Shown: positions 23,885 to 34,138 of the stretch, in pieces
Layout: the number at the start of each line of letters is the position of its first letter
How positions within the stretch are numbered: position 1 is the first letter of the stretch
NCBI GenBank assembly: GCA_029931535.1
Contig: JAQPZY010001037.1
Location: 496,001-560,000, forward strand
Source: Margaritifera margaritifera
Taxonomy: Eukaryota > Mollusca > Bivalvia > Unionida > Margaritiferidae
Direction: 5' to 3'
Length of the DNA stretch: 64,000 nucleotides
The notes under the pieces: generated by a model
Databases searched by the model: none
The model's input: only the letters and a program-made list of their open reading frames with translations
What the model was told of the DNA's origin: nothing
Translations under genes and position numbers: made by a program

Positions 23885-26800
23885 CTAGGCACGTGAGAGT
23901 GCATCTGCAATCACATTGTCTTTTCCCCTGATGTGTTTGATGTCAATGTTATATTCCTGCAATATCAAGCTCCATCTCAACAATCTCCGATTTTTATCTT
24001 TCATTTTGTTGATGAAAGTAAGGGGATTGTGATCACTGTACACAATAATTGGAGAAAGAGCTGAGGTAACATACACTTCAAAATGCTGTAAAGCCAATAT
24101 CAAAGCCAAACATTCCTTCTCAATTGTGGAATAATTTTTCTGGTGCTTGTTTAGTTTTTTTAGAAAAATAACACACAGGGTGATCCACACCACTTTTGTC
24201 TTCCTGAATCAATACTCCACCAACCCCTACATCACTTGCATCAACAGATAATTTAAATGATTGGCTAAAATTTGGTGCAGAAAGAACTGGTGCATTCTTA
24301 AGCATGGCCTTTAACTTGTCAAAAGATTCCTGACACTTGTCAGACCAATGAAATTTGGTTTTCTTACTCAATAAACTTGTCAAAGGTTCAGCAATTTTGG
24401 AAAAATTGGAACAAAATTTCCGATAATATCCAGCCATACCTAGAAATCGCATCAGTTGCTTTTTACAAATTGGAACTTGAAATTCAGAGATAGCTTTGAC
24501 CTTAGCTTCTATAGGTTTAACTTGACCTTGTCCCACAATATGTCCTAAAAATGTGACACAAGCATGGCAAAACTCACTTTTGCTCAAATTAATTGTCAGA
24601 TTCGCATCACTGAGTCGATCAAAGAATTTTCGAATGGTTTCCAAATGATCTTCCCAGGTGTTGTTGTAGATAATGACGTCATCGATATAAGCGTCACAAT
24701 TATCAAGACCAAATGTTATCATGTTCATCAGACGTTGAAACGTTGCAGGCGAATTTTTCATTCCAAACGGCATGACTTTATATTGATAAAGTCCATCTGG
24801 AGTTGCAAATGCTGAAATTTCTTTTGCCCTTTCCGTCAGTGGAATTTGCCAGAATCCTTTTAAAAGGTCAAACTTGGTGACATATTCCGCATTTCCAATT
24901 TTATCAATGCAATCGTCCATTCTTGGGATTGGAAATGAATCAGTTTTGGTGACACTGTTGACTTTTCTATAGTCAGTACACATACGGAATGTATTATCTG
25001 GCTTGGGAACAAGAATACATGTACATGGTGAACTCCAGTTACTTTTACTTGGTTCTATGAAATCATTCTCCAGTAAATACTGAATTTCTTTCTTCAGATA
25101 GTTCTGTTTGAGAGGATTCATCCTATAAGGATGCTGTTTCACAGGCGCAGAATCTACAATGTCAACGTCATGATAAATTTTACTTGTTCGTGTTGGAACA
25201 TCAGGAAACAAGTGCTCATAGTCATGTAATAGCTGTTTTAGTTCATTTCTTTCCTGTTGTTGTAGATGTGAAAGTTTCTGGTCTAGGTTGCTCAATATTT
25301 CTGAATTCCGAAGATTGGTTATACCAGAGTCACTATAGTCTGATTGTATTCCATCGTTAATATCTTCACTGTGTGGGACAGGTACAACTAAATTAACTAA
25401 ATAATTAGCTGAGCTATCTCTGTCAAAATATTCCTTTAACATATTTATATGACAAAGTTGTTTCTGTTTCCGTCTCCCAGGAGTGTTAATGATATAATTT
25501 AAGTCATTTACTTTCTTTTCAATGGTATAAGGACCATAAAATTTAGCCTGAAGAGGATTTTGAGGTATGGGAAAGAGAGCCAGAACTTTGTCACCAGGTT
25601 TAAAACTCCTTTCCTGTGAATTTCTGTCATACCTTAATTTCATTTTTGACTGGGTAGTGTGAAGATTAGTTCTTGCTACTTCACAGGCCTTTGACAACTT
25701 GTATTTGAAATCAGAGACATAATCAAGAAGATTAATCTTTGAGTCTTCATTTGAACGAAGTTTCTCTTTCAATAATTTCAATGGTCCACTGACAGTATGA
25801 CCAAAAACTAGTTCAAAGGGGCTAAAACCCAACGACTCTTGAACTGATTCCCTAACAGCAAACAACAACAAATGAACACCCTCATCCCAATCCTTTTCTG
25901 TATCAAAGCAATATGATCGAATCATATTCTTCAAAGTTTGATGAAATCTTTCCAAAGCACCTTGACTTTCAGGGTGATAGGCAGAAGATTTAAACTCTTG
26001 GATGCCTAATTCATGCATAACTTGTTGGAAAATTCCAGACATAAAATTTGACCCTTGATCTGACTGGACAGATTTGGGAAGGCCAACAAGTGTAAAAAAC
26101 TTCACCAAAGCTTTCACAATAGTTTTAGTTTTTATATTTCTCAGAGGAATTGCTTCTGGAAATCTTGTAGATGTACACATGATGGTCAACAAGTATTGGT
26201 TGCCTGACTTGGTTTTAGGTAAAGGACCAACACAGTCTACTATTATTCTACTAAATGGTTCATCAAATGCGGGAATAGGTTGCAGATGAGCCTTAGGTAT
26301 CTTCTGATTGGGTTTTCCTACCATTTGACAAGTGTGACAAGATCTGCAGTATTTAGAAACATCACTTTTGAGTTTCGGCCAATAAAAATGATTCAAGATC
26401 TTGTGATAAGTCTTACGGACTCCTAAATGACCAGCCAAAGGAGTTTCATGGGCTAAATTAAGAATTTCCTGTTGATATGACTTAGGAACAACAATTTGAT
26501 AGCTCACTGACCACTCGTCACCAGCGGGTACATCAGGTGGTCTCCATTTCCTCATAAGGACCCCATTTTTCACAAAGTGACACACTGGAACTTGTGTGGC
26601 TTCAGTTTCACTAATAGCCCTCTGAAACAAACAAGATATCTCGGGATCTTGCTCCTGTTCAACAACAAGGGATTGTCGTTTGTCACCCTGAGTAGAACAA
26701 AGAGAATGAGTTGCCAAAAGAGGATCACTGTGATCAATACCATTTGATTTATCAATACCTGAGGAAAAAGTGACCTCATCAAAAAACTGACCAATACATG

Positions 26801-27212
26801 TGTCAGCTAAAGGAATAATATCCTGATCAACATCAATCTCAAGAGCTCTTTTTGCCATAGCTCTAGTAACTGCACAAGCAGGGTACAAATCAGGGATTTC
26901 AGTTTCGACAGGATCAACTTTCTGATCCAAACAAGGCTTGTCAGTTACAAGTGGATTAACCACAACCTCATCTCCAGCTAGATCATTGCCTAGTAATAAA
27001 TGAACACCCTCTATGGGTAAAGAAGTCACTGCCCCAACAGTCACAGGTCCAGAAACTAAGTCTGATGCCAAATTTACACAATGGAGAGGAACATTTACAA
27101 AGCCGCACTCTACTCCCTGAACAAGAACACTTTCACTTGAAGAAGACTCCTCAGACAAAGGCAAAGTACCTGATAATAAAAGACTCTGAGAAGCTCCAGT
27201 GTCCCTTAATAT
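23885..27212 (-). pseudogene. pol: Gypsy pol: protease-integrase-RT-RNase H, one frame break
   Basis: The frame opens at 27212, overlapping the gag stop by seven bases in the -1 frame. The retropepsin active site DTGA is at 27203-27192 and its LLGNDLAG-like flap/end follows. Numbering from 27164, the next domains are: H2C2 zinc domain (H239, H246, C276, C279); integrase core with D310, D369 and E405 (exactly 35 residues between the last two); GPY module at 544-546; RT from about 620 to 900 with D766 and YIDD at 826-829; and RNase H starting with D975 (SVDASD). At 24153-24159 a run of seven A (minus strand) shifts the frame. The remaining RNase H residues (IEKECLAL, YSDHNPL, DNVIADALS) continue in the frame of 24193-23885 to a TAG. 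One extra A in the run explains the break: a recent mutation, an assembly error or, less likely, +1 slippage. Confidence 0.92.
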
Positions 27213-28744
27213 TTAATTGGGATAGGCTTGGCAGAATCACCAATAAGTGATATAGAACCTTCTGACATGTATGGTTCATAAGCCTCTAAAATAGAATCAG
27301 ACTGGGGTTTGTTTGATCCAACAAATGTATTGCTTTCAATACAAGACCGTGACCTTGACCTCGTAGAAATAAGAGCATTTGGAAAAGCTCTGTCTTTACT
27401 CTGTTGCTTACTTTTCAACTTGAAGCAATCAGAAATAACGTGCCCTTTCATTTTACAATAAGTGCACGTAGGAAGAGATAAGTATTTCTGATCAGTCTTA
27501 TCAGATGTTTGATTCCTAACAGTTGTGCTGTTGTGAAATTTGGAAGTACTCAAATGAGATTGAAATGGTTTTTTACCAGAAAACTGCTGAGAGGACGATT
27601 TATTACCAAATGAAATTTTGTGAGTCAAGGAATAATCATCAGCCATACGAGCAGCATTTTCCAAAGTTTCCACTTTCTGCTCGTCAAGATAGGTTTTAAC
27701 ATCACTATGGATACACCTCTTGAACTCTTCAATTAATACGAGCTGTCGGAGGTTATCATAACCTTGATCAACTTTCTTGGCTGAGCACCACCTATCAAAT
27801 AGTTGTTCTTTATCCCTTGCAAATTCGACATGAGTTTGTCCAGTTTCTTTTCTACAATTCCTAAACCTTTGTCGATATGCCTCTGGTACCAACTCATAAG
27901 ATTTCAAGATGTACTCCTTAACCACATCATAATCAGTGCTTTGTTGTACTGACAGTGAAGTGTAGACTTCACGAGCTTTGCCAATAAGTACACTTTGTAA
28001 TAACAAAGTCCAATGCTCTCTGGGCCATTTCAAGTTTTCAGCTATTTTCTCAAAATGAAGAAAGTATTTATCTACTTCTTTTTCCTGAAAAGGGGGTACT
28101 AACCTAATATATCTAGTAACATCAAAACCTGGACTTGTGTTCAAAGGAGTGGAGTGTGCTCTGTTTGCCAGTTCTAATTCTCTTAACTTAAATTGCATTT
28201 CCCTTTCTTCTCTTTGCATCTGCATCTGCATTTGTATTTGTCTATCTTCTTTCTCTCTGTCTCTCTCCATCTGCATTTGCCTCTCTTCTTTCTCTCTCTC
28301 CATCTGTATCTGCCTCTCTTCTTTCTCTCTCTCCATCTGCCTCTCTTCTTTTTCTCTCTCCATCTGTATCTGCCTCTCTTCTTTCTCTCTCTCCATCTGC
28401 CTCTCTTCTTTTTCTCTCTCCATCTGCCTCTCTTCTTTTTCTCTCTCTCTCTGAATCTGAAGCTTTGCCAATTCTAAATCCATCTGGTTCTTTAACTCTA
28501 ATTCCCTTAATTTCCTGTCAGAACCAGATACAGGCTTTCTCTTCAAACTTAAAGCACTATTTTCAAAAATTCCCTTTCCTACTAAATACTGAATCAAAAT
28601 AATCTTTATCTCCTGTTTTGTCAATGATACTTTTGCCTCAGATAGACTGTATTTTCTGGCAAGCTCGAGCAACTCGTCCTTTCTCATGCACTCCAACCCC
28701 TCCTGGGTAGGTTTTGAAATGAAATTCTGAACATTAGATGCCAT
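27206..28744 (-). CDS. gag: Gypsy gag polyprotein, 512 residues
   Basis: Starts at ATG 28744 and ends at TAA 27208-27206. Residues about 15-60 resemble a SAP-like helix-hairpin (CMRKDELLELARKYSL). Residues 95-195 are a highly charged coiled coil built of tandem REKEERQM and REKEERQIQME units, visible in DNA as a ctctctcc/tctctct tract at 28219-28450. Residues about 205-375 form a SCAN/retrotransposon gag-like helical domain (WPREHWTLLLQSVLIGKA, FRNCRKETGQTHVEFA). A CCHC knuckle is at C427, C430, H435 and C440. It packages the RNA and assembles the particle. The frame is intact. Pol follows in the -1 frame with no canonical slippery heptamer at the overlap. Confidence 0.94.
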   Translation of the reverse strand: MASNVQNFISKPTQEGLECMRKDELLELARKYSLSEAKVSLTKQEIKIILIQYLVGKGIFENSALSLKRKPVSGSDRKLRELELKNQMDLELAKLQIQREREKEERQMEREKEERQMEREKEERQIQMEREKEERQMEREKEERQIQMEREKEERQMQMERDREKEDRQIQMQMQMQREEREMQFKLRELELANRAHSTPLNTSPGFDVTRYIRLVPPFQEKEVDKYFLHFEKIAENLKWPREHWTLLLQSVLIGKAREVYTSLSVQQSTDYDVVKEYILKSYELVPEAYRQRFRNCRKETGQTHVEFARDKEQLFDRWCSAKKVDQGYDNLRQLVLIEEFKRCIHSDVKTYLDEQKVETLENAARMADDYSLTHKISFGNKSSSQQFSGKKPFQSHLSTSKFHNSTTVRNQTSDKTDQKYLSLPTCTYCKMKGHVISDCFKLKSKQQSKDRAFPNALISTRSRSRSCIESNTFVGSNKPQSDSILEAYEPYMSEGSISLIGDSAKPIPIKY

Positions 28745-28884
28745 TGTAAATGCTTGTTGGTTTCACACAAAAAAAATTTCTTTATTAAAAATCTTTGCCA
28801 AAGACAAAAAAAAATTCCGAGACAAAATCAATATGAATTTCAAAAATAACTTTAATATCTCTAATATGCTTTAATGAAATTCAG

Positions 28885-28905
28885 ATCCCGGACGACGAGC
28901 CCCCA
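28885..28905 (-). promoter_or_regulatory. primer-binding site, tRNA-Pro-like with a 3-base duplication
   Basis: Five bases inside the 5' LTR the minus strand reads TGGGGGCTCGTC, then GTCCGGGAT. The first 12 bases match the 3' end of eukaryotic tRNA-Pro, and the following bases match again after skipping one repeated GTC. Confidence 0.75.
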
Positions 28906-28910
28906 ATTTC

Positions 28911-29692
28911 TGTTACGACTCTATGGTCTAAGAAAAATGTAACAGAAAGAAAGTGAAACCAACAAATCAAGTAAAAAAATCAACAAGCAATTTATTACTA
29001 GATAATTAAAATGAAAAAATCAAAAAGTCACTTACAGTAATGTGTTTTGAAATCCTAATAATCCAATAAGAATGATTGTTCTAATCACAAGTCCTAAATA
29101 TAGAATGTTCCGAATTCACGGCTGTGTCCTTGAATGTTATGATGTGCTAATGGTCTCCAAAGTCCTGATGTACTAGAAATCTTGATGTGCTGAAGTCAAA
29201 ATGAAGTATTCCAAAATCTCTGAATAAGTTCACATAAATTCCAAAATTGTCAATTAAAAATCAAAAATCCAAAAGTTTATGAGCACTGTTATAATCCAAT
29301 GAATATTTAAAATAATTCCTCTCTTAGAATTTGGAATGCATTTTCACAACTGTAATAGCTCTTTACAAGACTGATGGTAATGTCAAAACTGAAAAAAATG
29401 TCCACCAAACATGGTATATATAAAGATTGGTCACATGACAGAATGTTCTAGATTGGTCACATGACAGAATGTTCTAGAATGTGTGTCATCTTAATGGAAT
29501 TTTTACTTGTAAACAAAAATCAACCTTGACCTTCAAATTGAGAAAACATATTGATCAAAACAACCTAATTCAAGGACACTAGTTATACATGTTTTTCCTA
29601 ATAAACATAAAGATTTAAGCAAATATTAAAGTGAAGAAACATTTATAATTTCCTAAAATATATATAATATTATATAAACATCATAAATAACA
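28911..29692 (-). repeat. 5' LTR (782 bp)
   Basis: Same length and sequence as the 3' LTR apart from position 29686. It holds the element's promoter. A tatataaaga sequence is present within it, but on the plus strand, so the promoter element used is uncertain. Confidence 0.96.
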
Positions 29693-29696
29693 AAAT

Positions 29697-30738
29697 ATAA
29701 ACAAGTCAAACTGGATAGATAGATAAGAAAAATAAAGACAAAACCAGTGTAAAATACAATTATATTATTGAGTGAAATATGTCACAAATAAATTGACAAC
29801 TTACAATTTGTCCATCTGTGTGTAATAAAGTCCATTGAAATCCATAATGCTTGACATTTTAATCCATTTATATGATAAATCCATGAATTCAATTATAGGT
29901 CACATACCGGTATAAAAATAGAAGTTCAGAATGATCCGATTTACAATATCCCATAATATGTTAATTCCACACGTCGTACAAATAAACAATGAAAGTTAGG
30001 TCCACTTTTTTTGATTCACGGTATCCTTTAAATGTCACTATCTAATGTCATCTGGTACAAAGTCCAAGAATTAATCCTCATTGTCTGATAAAGTTCTGAA
30101 ATCCAACATCGTCATCTAGTCATCGTAAATCTCGTCCGACTCCGATTCTCGGCTTTACTGTCATATGCGGGTGCTTATACAAAGACTGAGCTGGGCTATG
30201 TGAGTACCACTTTGATCATAAAGTCAGAAATCAATTAAAGGCTGCAACTGAACACATGTCAATTGTGCGGCAAGATCACAGGGAGTTCAAATAGCCGCCC
30301 TCTTTGACTTGGCACAGTACATGTATCAAACTCGCGGCTTGATCAAAGGCTTGTCACGCGGGAAAACAAAGAGTGTGGTGCCTTTACAAGCAAAGGGATT
30401 AAGGTCAAAGTATATGCACAGGAAGTTGTAGAACTCTACTTGGCACTGAACAAGTATAGATTGGCGGCTCGATCAAAAGGATTGTCAACTTGAAAACAAA
30501 GTGAGTCCCTTTACAAGCCAAAGGCTTATTGGCCCACGTGCACTGGCAGATAACTTGGGAAATATCACTTGGGAATTAAATCTGACTTGTGGAAAAGGTA
30601 AATACAAATTAAATCAAAACTTTTATTGCATCAAGCACAGTCTTTATACAGCAAAACACAAATATTAATACAAATACAGGTTGTTCGGACTTGCATGAAA
30701 ATGGAGGCAATATACTTACTAGTAAACACCCACGATAA
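29697..30738. other. interior of the DNA transposon right of the Gypsy insertion
   Basis: Non-coding. It contains two diverged direct repeats: around 30330-30400 and 30455-30520 both read gatcaaaggcttgtc or gatcaaaaggattgtc followed by aaaacaaag and cctttacaag. No transposase remnant recognised. Confidence 0.4.
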
Positions 30739-31088
30739 ACATTGACAGACACTTCATTTTGCGGTAGGTAGTATTTAATTTACCTGTAATATTTTCAAAT
30801 TAATAAAATCCAAATAACTGTAGATACATGTATTGTGTAATGAATACCATCATGAAACGGATAAACACAGTGCATACCATATATGCATTACTGCATAGGA
30901 ATAGTGGCATGAAAACGTAAAAATATATGAATTGACAGTATTTTTATGTACTGCAAACATCTAGAGTTTCCAACATTACCCCAAGATTTTTTAATTTTTT
31001 TAATGTCGCGCTTATAAGATGACCTCTACTCTGCATGAGTCGAATTCTAAGTAAAAAACGTCGACTTATAAGCGAGTATATACGGTAA

Positions 31089-31300
31089 CATTTTAAAAAT
31101 CTTTCAGAGATTGGCTATCTTGAAAATAAAGGTAATTTGTACAGAAATGCAAACAACTTGATTAGAAAAGGCTATTTATTGACAATTGTTCTCAACACAA
31201 TTATAAAACGAGTATTCAACCATTTAACCCAGCCTCCCTCCCCACCCTCTATCTTCTCACTGACGATGTCCATTTCTTAATTTTTCAGAAACACCTTGAT
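31089..31300. repeat. triplicated segment, copy A right part
   Basis: Matches copy B at 32118-32290 and copy C at 35592-35705: aatctttcagagattgg, gaaaataaaggtaattt, ctatttattgacaattgt, gagtattcaaccatttaa. Confidence 0.8.
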
Positions 31301-31374
31301 AACTCAATGCACTCACTTATGCTACAGTCTATATTTTTGGAGGGAGAGACGTACATGTATTTGCATATAAGTTA

Positions 31375-31589
31375 CATATATACTCTCATATAAGCCGATA
31401 CCAACTGCAACCTGCATAGACCCAGATCTGCTGTCGCATAATGCGCTGGCAGATCTAGGTCTTTACAGTTTGTAAGGACTAGTCAGTAGAACAAACAACA
31501 TAGACCCTGATCTGCTGGTGCATTATGCGAAGGCAGATCGGGGTCTGTGTTGTTTGCATTTGGACCCAGCTTATATGCACCTATATACG
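31375..31589. mobile_element. double-hairpin MITE, copy 1
   Basis: Termini tatatactctcatataagc and the inverted cagcttatatgcacctatat...cggta. Inside are two consecutive imperfect palindromes: one on cagatctgctgtcgcataatgcgctggcagatct and, after gtagaacaaac, one on gatctgctggtgcattatgcgaaggcagatc. Each is bracketed by an inverted cagacc/ggtctg and tgcaaac/gtttgca pair. Peptides predicted across it are artefacts. Confidence 0.85.
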
Positions 31590-31785
31590 GTAGATCCAAT
31601 TGCAGACTGTATAGACCCCAATCCAGTGTCGCATAATGCGCCAGCATTTCTGGGTCTAAGCTGTTTGTTAAAATTAGGCAGGAGAACTTATAACATTTAC
31701 CCTGATCTGCCGGCATATTATGCGATGCCAGATCTGGTTCTTTGTTGTTTGCAGCTGGACCTGACTTAAATGTGAGTATATACAG
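31590..31785. mobile_element. double-hairpin MITE, copy 2 (adjacent)
   Basis: Directly abuts copy 1 and has the same two-hairpin body, more diverged (cgcataatgcgccagcatttctgggtct; gatctgccggcatattatgcgatgccagatc). It ends atgtgagtatatacag. Confidence 0.8.
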
Positions 31786-31897
31786 CAGTGGTTCCCAAAC
31801 CCCGGGTCACGACCCAAATGAGGGTCACGAGGACCCTTGCGACACTATACTGGTACTGCATTTTGGGTTGCAAAAGATCGTATTTAGGGAACCACTG
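31786..31897. mobile_element. hAT-type MITE, 112 bp
   Basis: Terminal inverted repeats cagtggttcccaaac and tttagggaaccactg. The flanking 8-mers atatacag and atatatag agree at seven of eight positions, as expected for a hAT target-site duplication. It inserted at the edge of the preceding MITE. Confidence 0.82.
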
Positions 31898-31904
31898 ATA
31901 TATA

Positions 31905-32345
31905 GCATAAATATTTTACTGATAGAACAATAAAAAAGAGTTTCAACATTGTTGTTTCTTGAAATAAGTCCATCTGTTCATTGTTAGAAAGAGAATCTAG
32001 TTCTGTTGTGAATCAACAATAACACTACAATGTATACACATTGACATGCAAAAAACTATGATGTAATACACAATGTTTTTGATGGTACATATGATTTTTA
32101 TTGAAACCTCTTGGAGTTTTTAATGATCTTTCAGAGATTGGTGATCATGAAAATAAAGGCAATTTACACAGAAAAGCAAACAACTTCATTAGAAAAAAGC
32201 TATTTATTAACAATCGTTCTCAATGCAATTATAAAGTGAGTATTCAACCGTTTAACCCAGCCCTCTACCCACCCTCTATCTTCTCCATTTCTTAATTTTT
32301 CAGAGGTACCTTGATAACTCGTGCACTCATTCATGCTGCGGTCTA
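31905..32345. repeat. triplicated segment, copy B (uninterrupted)
   Basis: Colinear with 22595-22794 joined directly to 31089-31290. It therefore shows the site without the DNA transposon: cctcttggag is followed at once by tttttaatgatctttcagag. Confidence 0.82.
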
Positions 32346-32395
32346 TGTTTTTGGACCCTGTTGTGTGCGAGTTTTCGAGGGAGAGATGTACTTGC

Positions 32396-32556
32396 ATGTA
32401 AGTCGGACCTAAATGCATTGACCCAAATCTGCTGTCACATAATGTGCCAGCATTTCTAAGTCTATGCTGTTTGTTAAGATTAACCAGGAGAACTTACAAC
32501 ATTTACCCTGATTTGCTGGCAAATTATGCGATGGCAGATCAGACTACATGTGAGAA
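32396..32556. mobile_element. double-hairpin MITE, diverged copy
   Basis: The two-hairpin body is recognisable (aaatctgctgtcacataatgtgccagcatttc; gatttgctggcaaattatgcgatggcagatc) and the ends are eroded (taagtcggacc, gtgagaatata). It follows copy B as the two MITEs follow copy A, so it was part of the duplicated unit. Confidence 0.7.
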
Positions 32557-32767
32557 TATAGTTTGCCAAAAATGTTGAAACCTGCCTGATCATGTTAGGA
32601 TATCAAATACATGTAAATTCTGTTTCTGCTTTTGGTTTTAAAAGCTTTACAAGGTTTTTAAATAGTTTTCATAGAAGCTGTCAGAAATGCTTGATGGTAT
32701 TAATTCAACAGTGGTCACAAGGTCGTGCAGACTGAGAGATTTTGATAATGGGACTTCTGTTTTTCAG

Positions 32768-32839
32768 GTAAAGAAAAGAGCCAAGTCAGCAGAATTAAGA
32801 AACTGAAGAAGAGATTGTCAGCCAGCTTTGGCAGATTGT
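32768..32839 (+). CDS. candidate internal exon, CDK14/PFTAIRE-like N-terminal motif
   Basis: A 72-base segment between the acceptor ttctgtttttcag and the donor gtaagtat. Only one of three frames is open, and it reads KEKSQVSRIKKLKKRLSASF followed by GRL, with codons split at both ends. The basic run followed by LS.SF.R resembles, from memory, the N-terminal region of CDK14/PFTAIRE-type kinases. That match is unchecked. No kinase-domain exon was recognised in the window, so the rest of the gene would lie elsewhere. Strong splice signals favour a real exon. Confidence 0.42.
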
Positions 32840-34138
32840 GTAAGTATTGATTGAGTTTGATCAAACATCCTTGTAGCATGCAGTCAGTAGAAATTATCAG
32901 TACAGACAACTGAGAAAGGAGTAAATTATTTTCAGATATGTTGGAGGCAATTTGAAGACATGATAGATCCCATTATCACTTCCTTTGTTAATTGATTTAG
33001 AACATTGGAAACCTAATTCTTTCAATTTAGTTATGAGCTATCATTGATAGAAAGTCTTGGTATCCTGGTTAATGAAATAATAAAATCAATGGTGTTCTAA
33101 GTTGATAAAAGGTTTCCATGCAATTTTGTTATATATTTATATACTCCTGCCATATTCTGTAGTTTGGGTTTATAGTGCTGCCTTTGTCCATATGTGAGAC
33201 AGAAGCATTTCCATGTGAACTTGATGAAGAAACTGCATATAATGTACCACCCAAGAAAATCATGGATGTTTTGAGGGAATACAGTTGATATAAAAAAATG
33301 ACCTTATGTATGTTATGGAATTTAGACGTGTTACTTTTATCTTTTATTTTTTATTTTTAAATTTTGTTTCAGAAATTTAAAATCTTACCTATTATCTTGT
33401 TGTACTTCATGTTTACATTTATTTGGAAGAGATCTTCTTCCTAAAGATTTTGTGCATTTTTACATTTTTTTAACTTTACTTTTAGTTGGCTTATAGGCAT
33501 TATTGTGCTGAGGTGCTGTTAAACACTACTACGTACATATACTATACCATCTGCATATCCATCTATCTGTTTCTCTGGTTAAGTTATATGTTTATTAGGT
33601 AAGTTGTCACCTCAGTACATTGGACATAATATGGACTTTTAATTTTGCAAATACATGTACACCTCTCTCTCGATAACTCGTGCCCATATAACTCATGAAC
33701 CCACTTATAAGACTGGGTCAGGTGTGGATCAAATTTTTTTCTAGAAAATAGCAAAAGAACTTGCCCCTAATTGTTGAACATGAAGACAATTGCGATCAAA
33801 ACTGGTAAATGAAACCTTGATATATCGCTTGTTTTATTGTTGAAAACAGCAGTTAGTGCCTGGAAATTTGAATCAACATCATGAAATTTGCAGCTTTTAA
33901 TAAGAAGTTATATATCTTGTTAAATTTATTTAGCAAAACAAAATTCTCAGTACACTAATAAATAACAAAATTCAATGAAATTTCGATCCATGAAAATGTC
34001 AGTAATGCCCACTGGTGGCAGCACTTTAAGAAATAAATACCAATTAAATAAGTTTTGTCAAGTGAAATTGGTGTTTTAGTTCTATCGTTTAATTTGGTTT
34101 CAGTGTAATCACCATAAATGCGATATGCCCTCTTGTAT
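32840..34138. other. non-coding stretch
   Basis: AT-rich, intron-like sequence. No exon, RNA gene or repeat family recognised. Confidence 0.3.

Larger units (their letters stand above)
22965..29692 (-). mobile_element. Gypsy LTR retrotransposon with integrase before RT (Gmr1-like order)
   Basis: Bounded by 782-bp LTRs and a 4-bp AAAT target-site duplication (22961-22964 and 29693-29696). In minus orientation the order is LTR (29692-28911), primer-binding site, gag, pol, polypurine tract, LTR (23746-22965). Pol reads protease, integrase (H2C2, D-D35-E, GPY), reverse transcriptase (YIDD), RNase H. The integrase precedes RT as in copia, while the RT and the GPY tail are Gypsy-type. That combination is the hallmark of the Gmr1 group, described mainly from deuterostomes. 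No envelope frame follows RNase H. I saw one difference between the LTRs (C at 23740, A at 29686), so the insertion is young. The coding region carries one frame break in RNase H. Confidence 0.95.
22797..31085. mobile_element. TA-flanked DNA transposon carrying the Gypsy insertion
   Basis: The left end ccgtatatactcgattataa... and the right end, read inward on the minus strand as ccgtatatactcgcttataa..., are terminal inverted repeats of about 25 bases. TA lies at 22795-22796 and at 31086-31087. Minus the 6,732 bases of the Gypsy insertion and its duplicated AAAT, the element is about 1.56 kb. No transposase frame is visible, so it is non-autonomous. TA duplication points to the Tc1/mariner/pogo superfamily. 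Copy B of the triplicated segment shows the site without the insertion (near 32118). Copy C (35236-35591) retains only the right 350 bases. Confidence 0.75.

Noticed and set aside
28137..28477. Plus-strand ORFs rich in Ser, Leu, Cys and His
   Set aside because: Antisense of the gag coiled-coil repeat.
31483..31716. Recurring ORFs reading ANN.DPDLP.HNAPA.QGLCCL
   Set aside because: They translate the double-hairpin MITE palindromes on both strands and recur at each copy (also near 55.9 kb).
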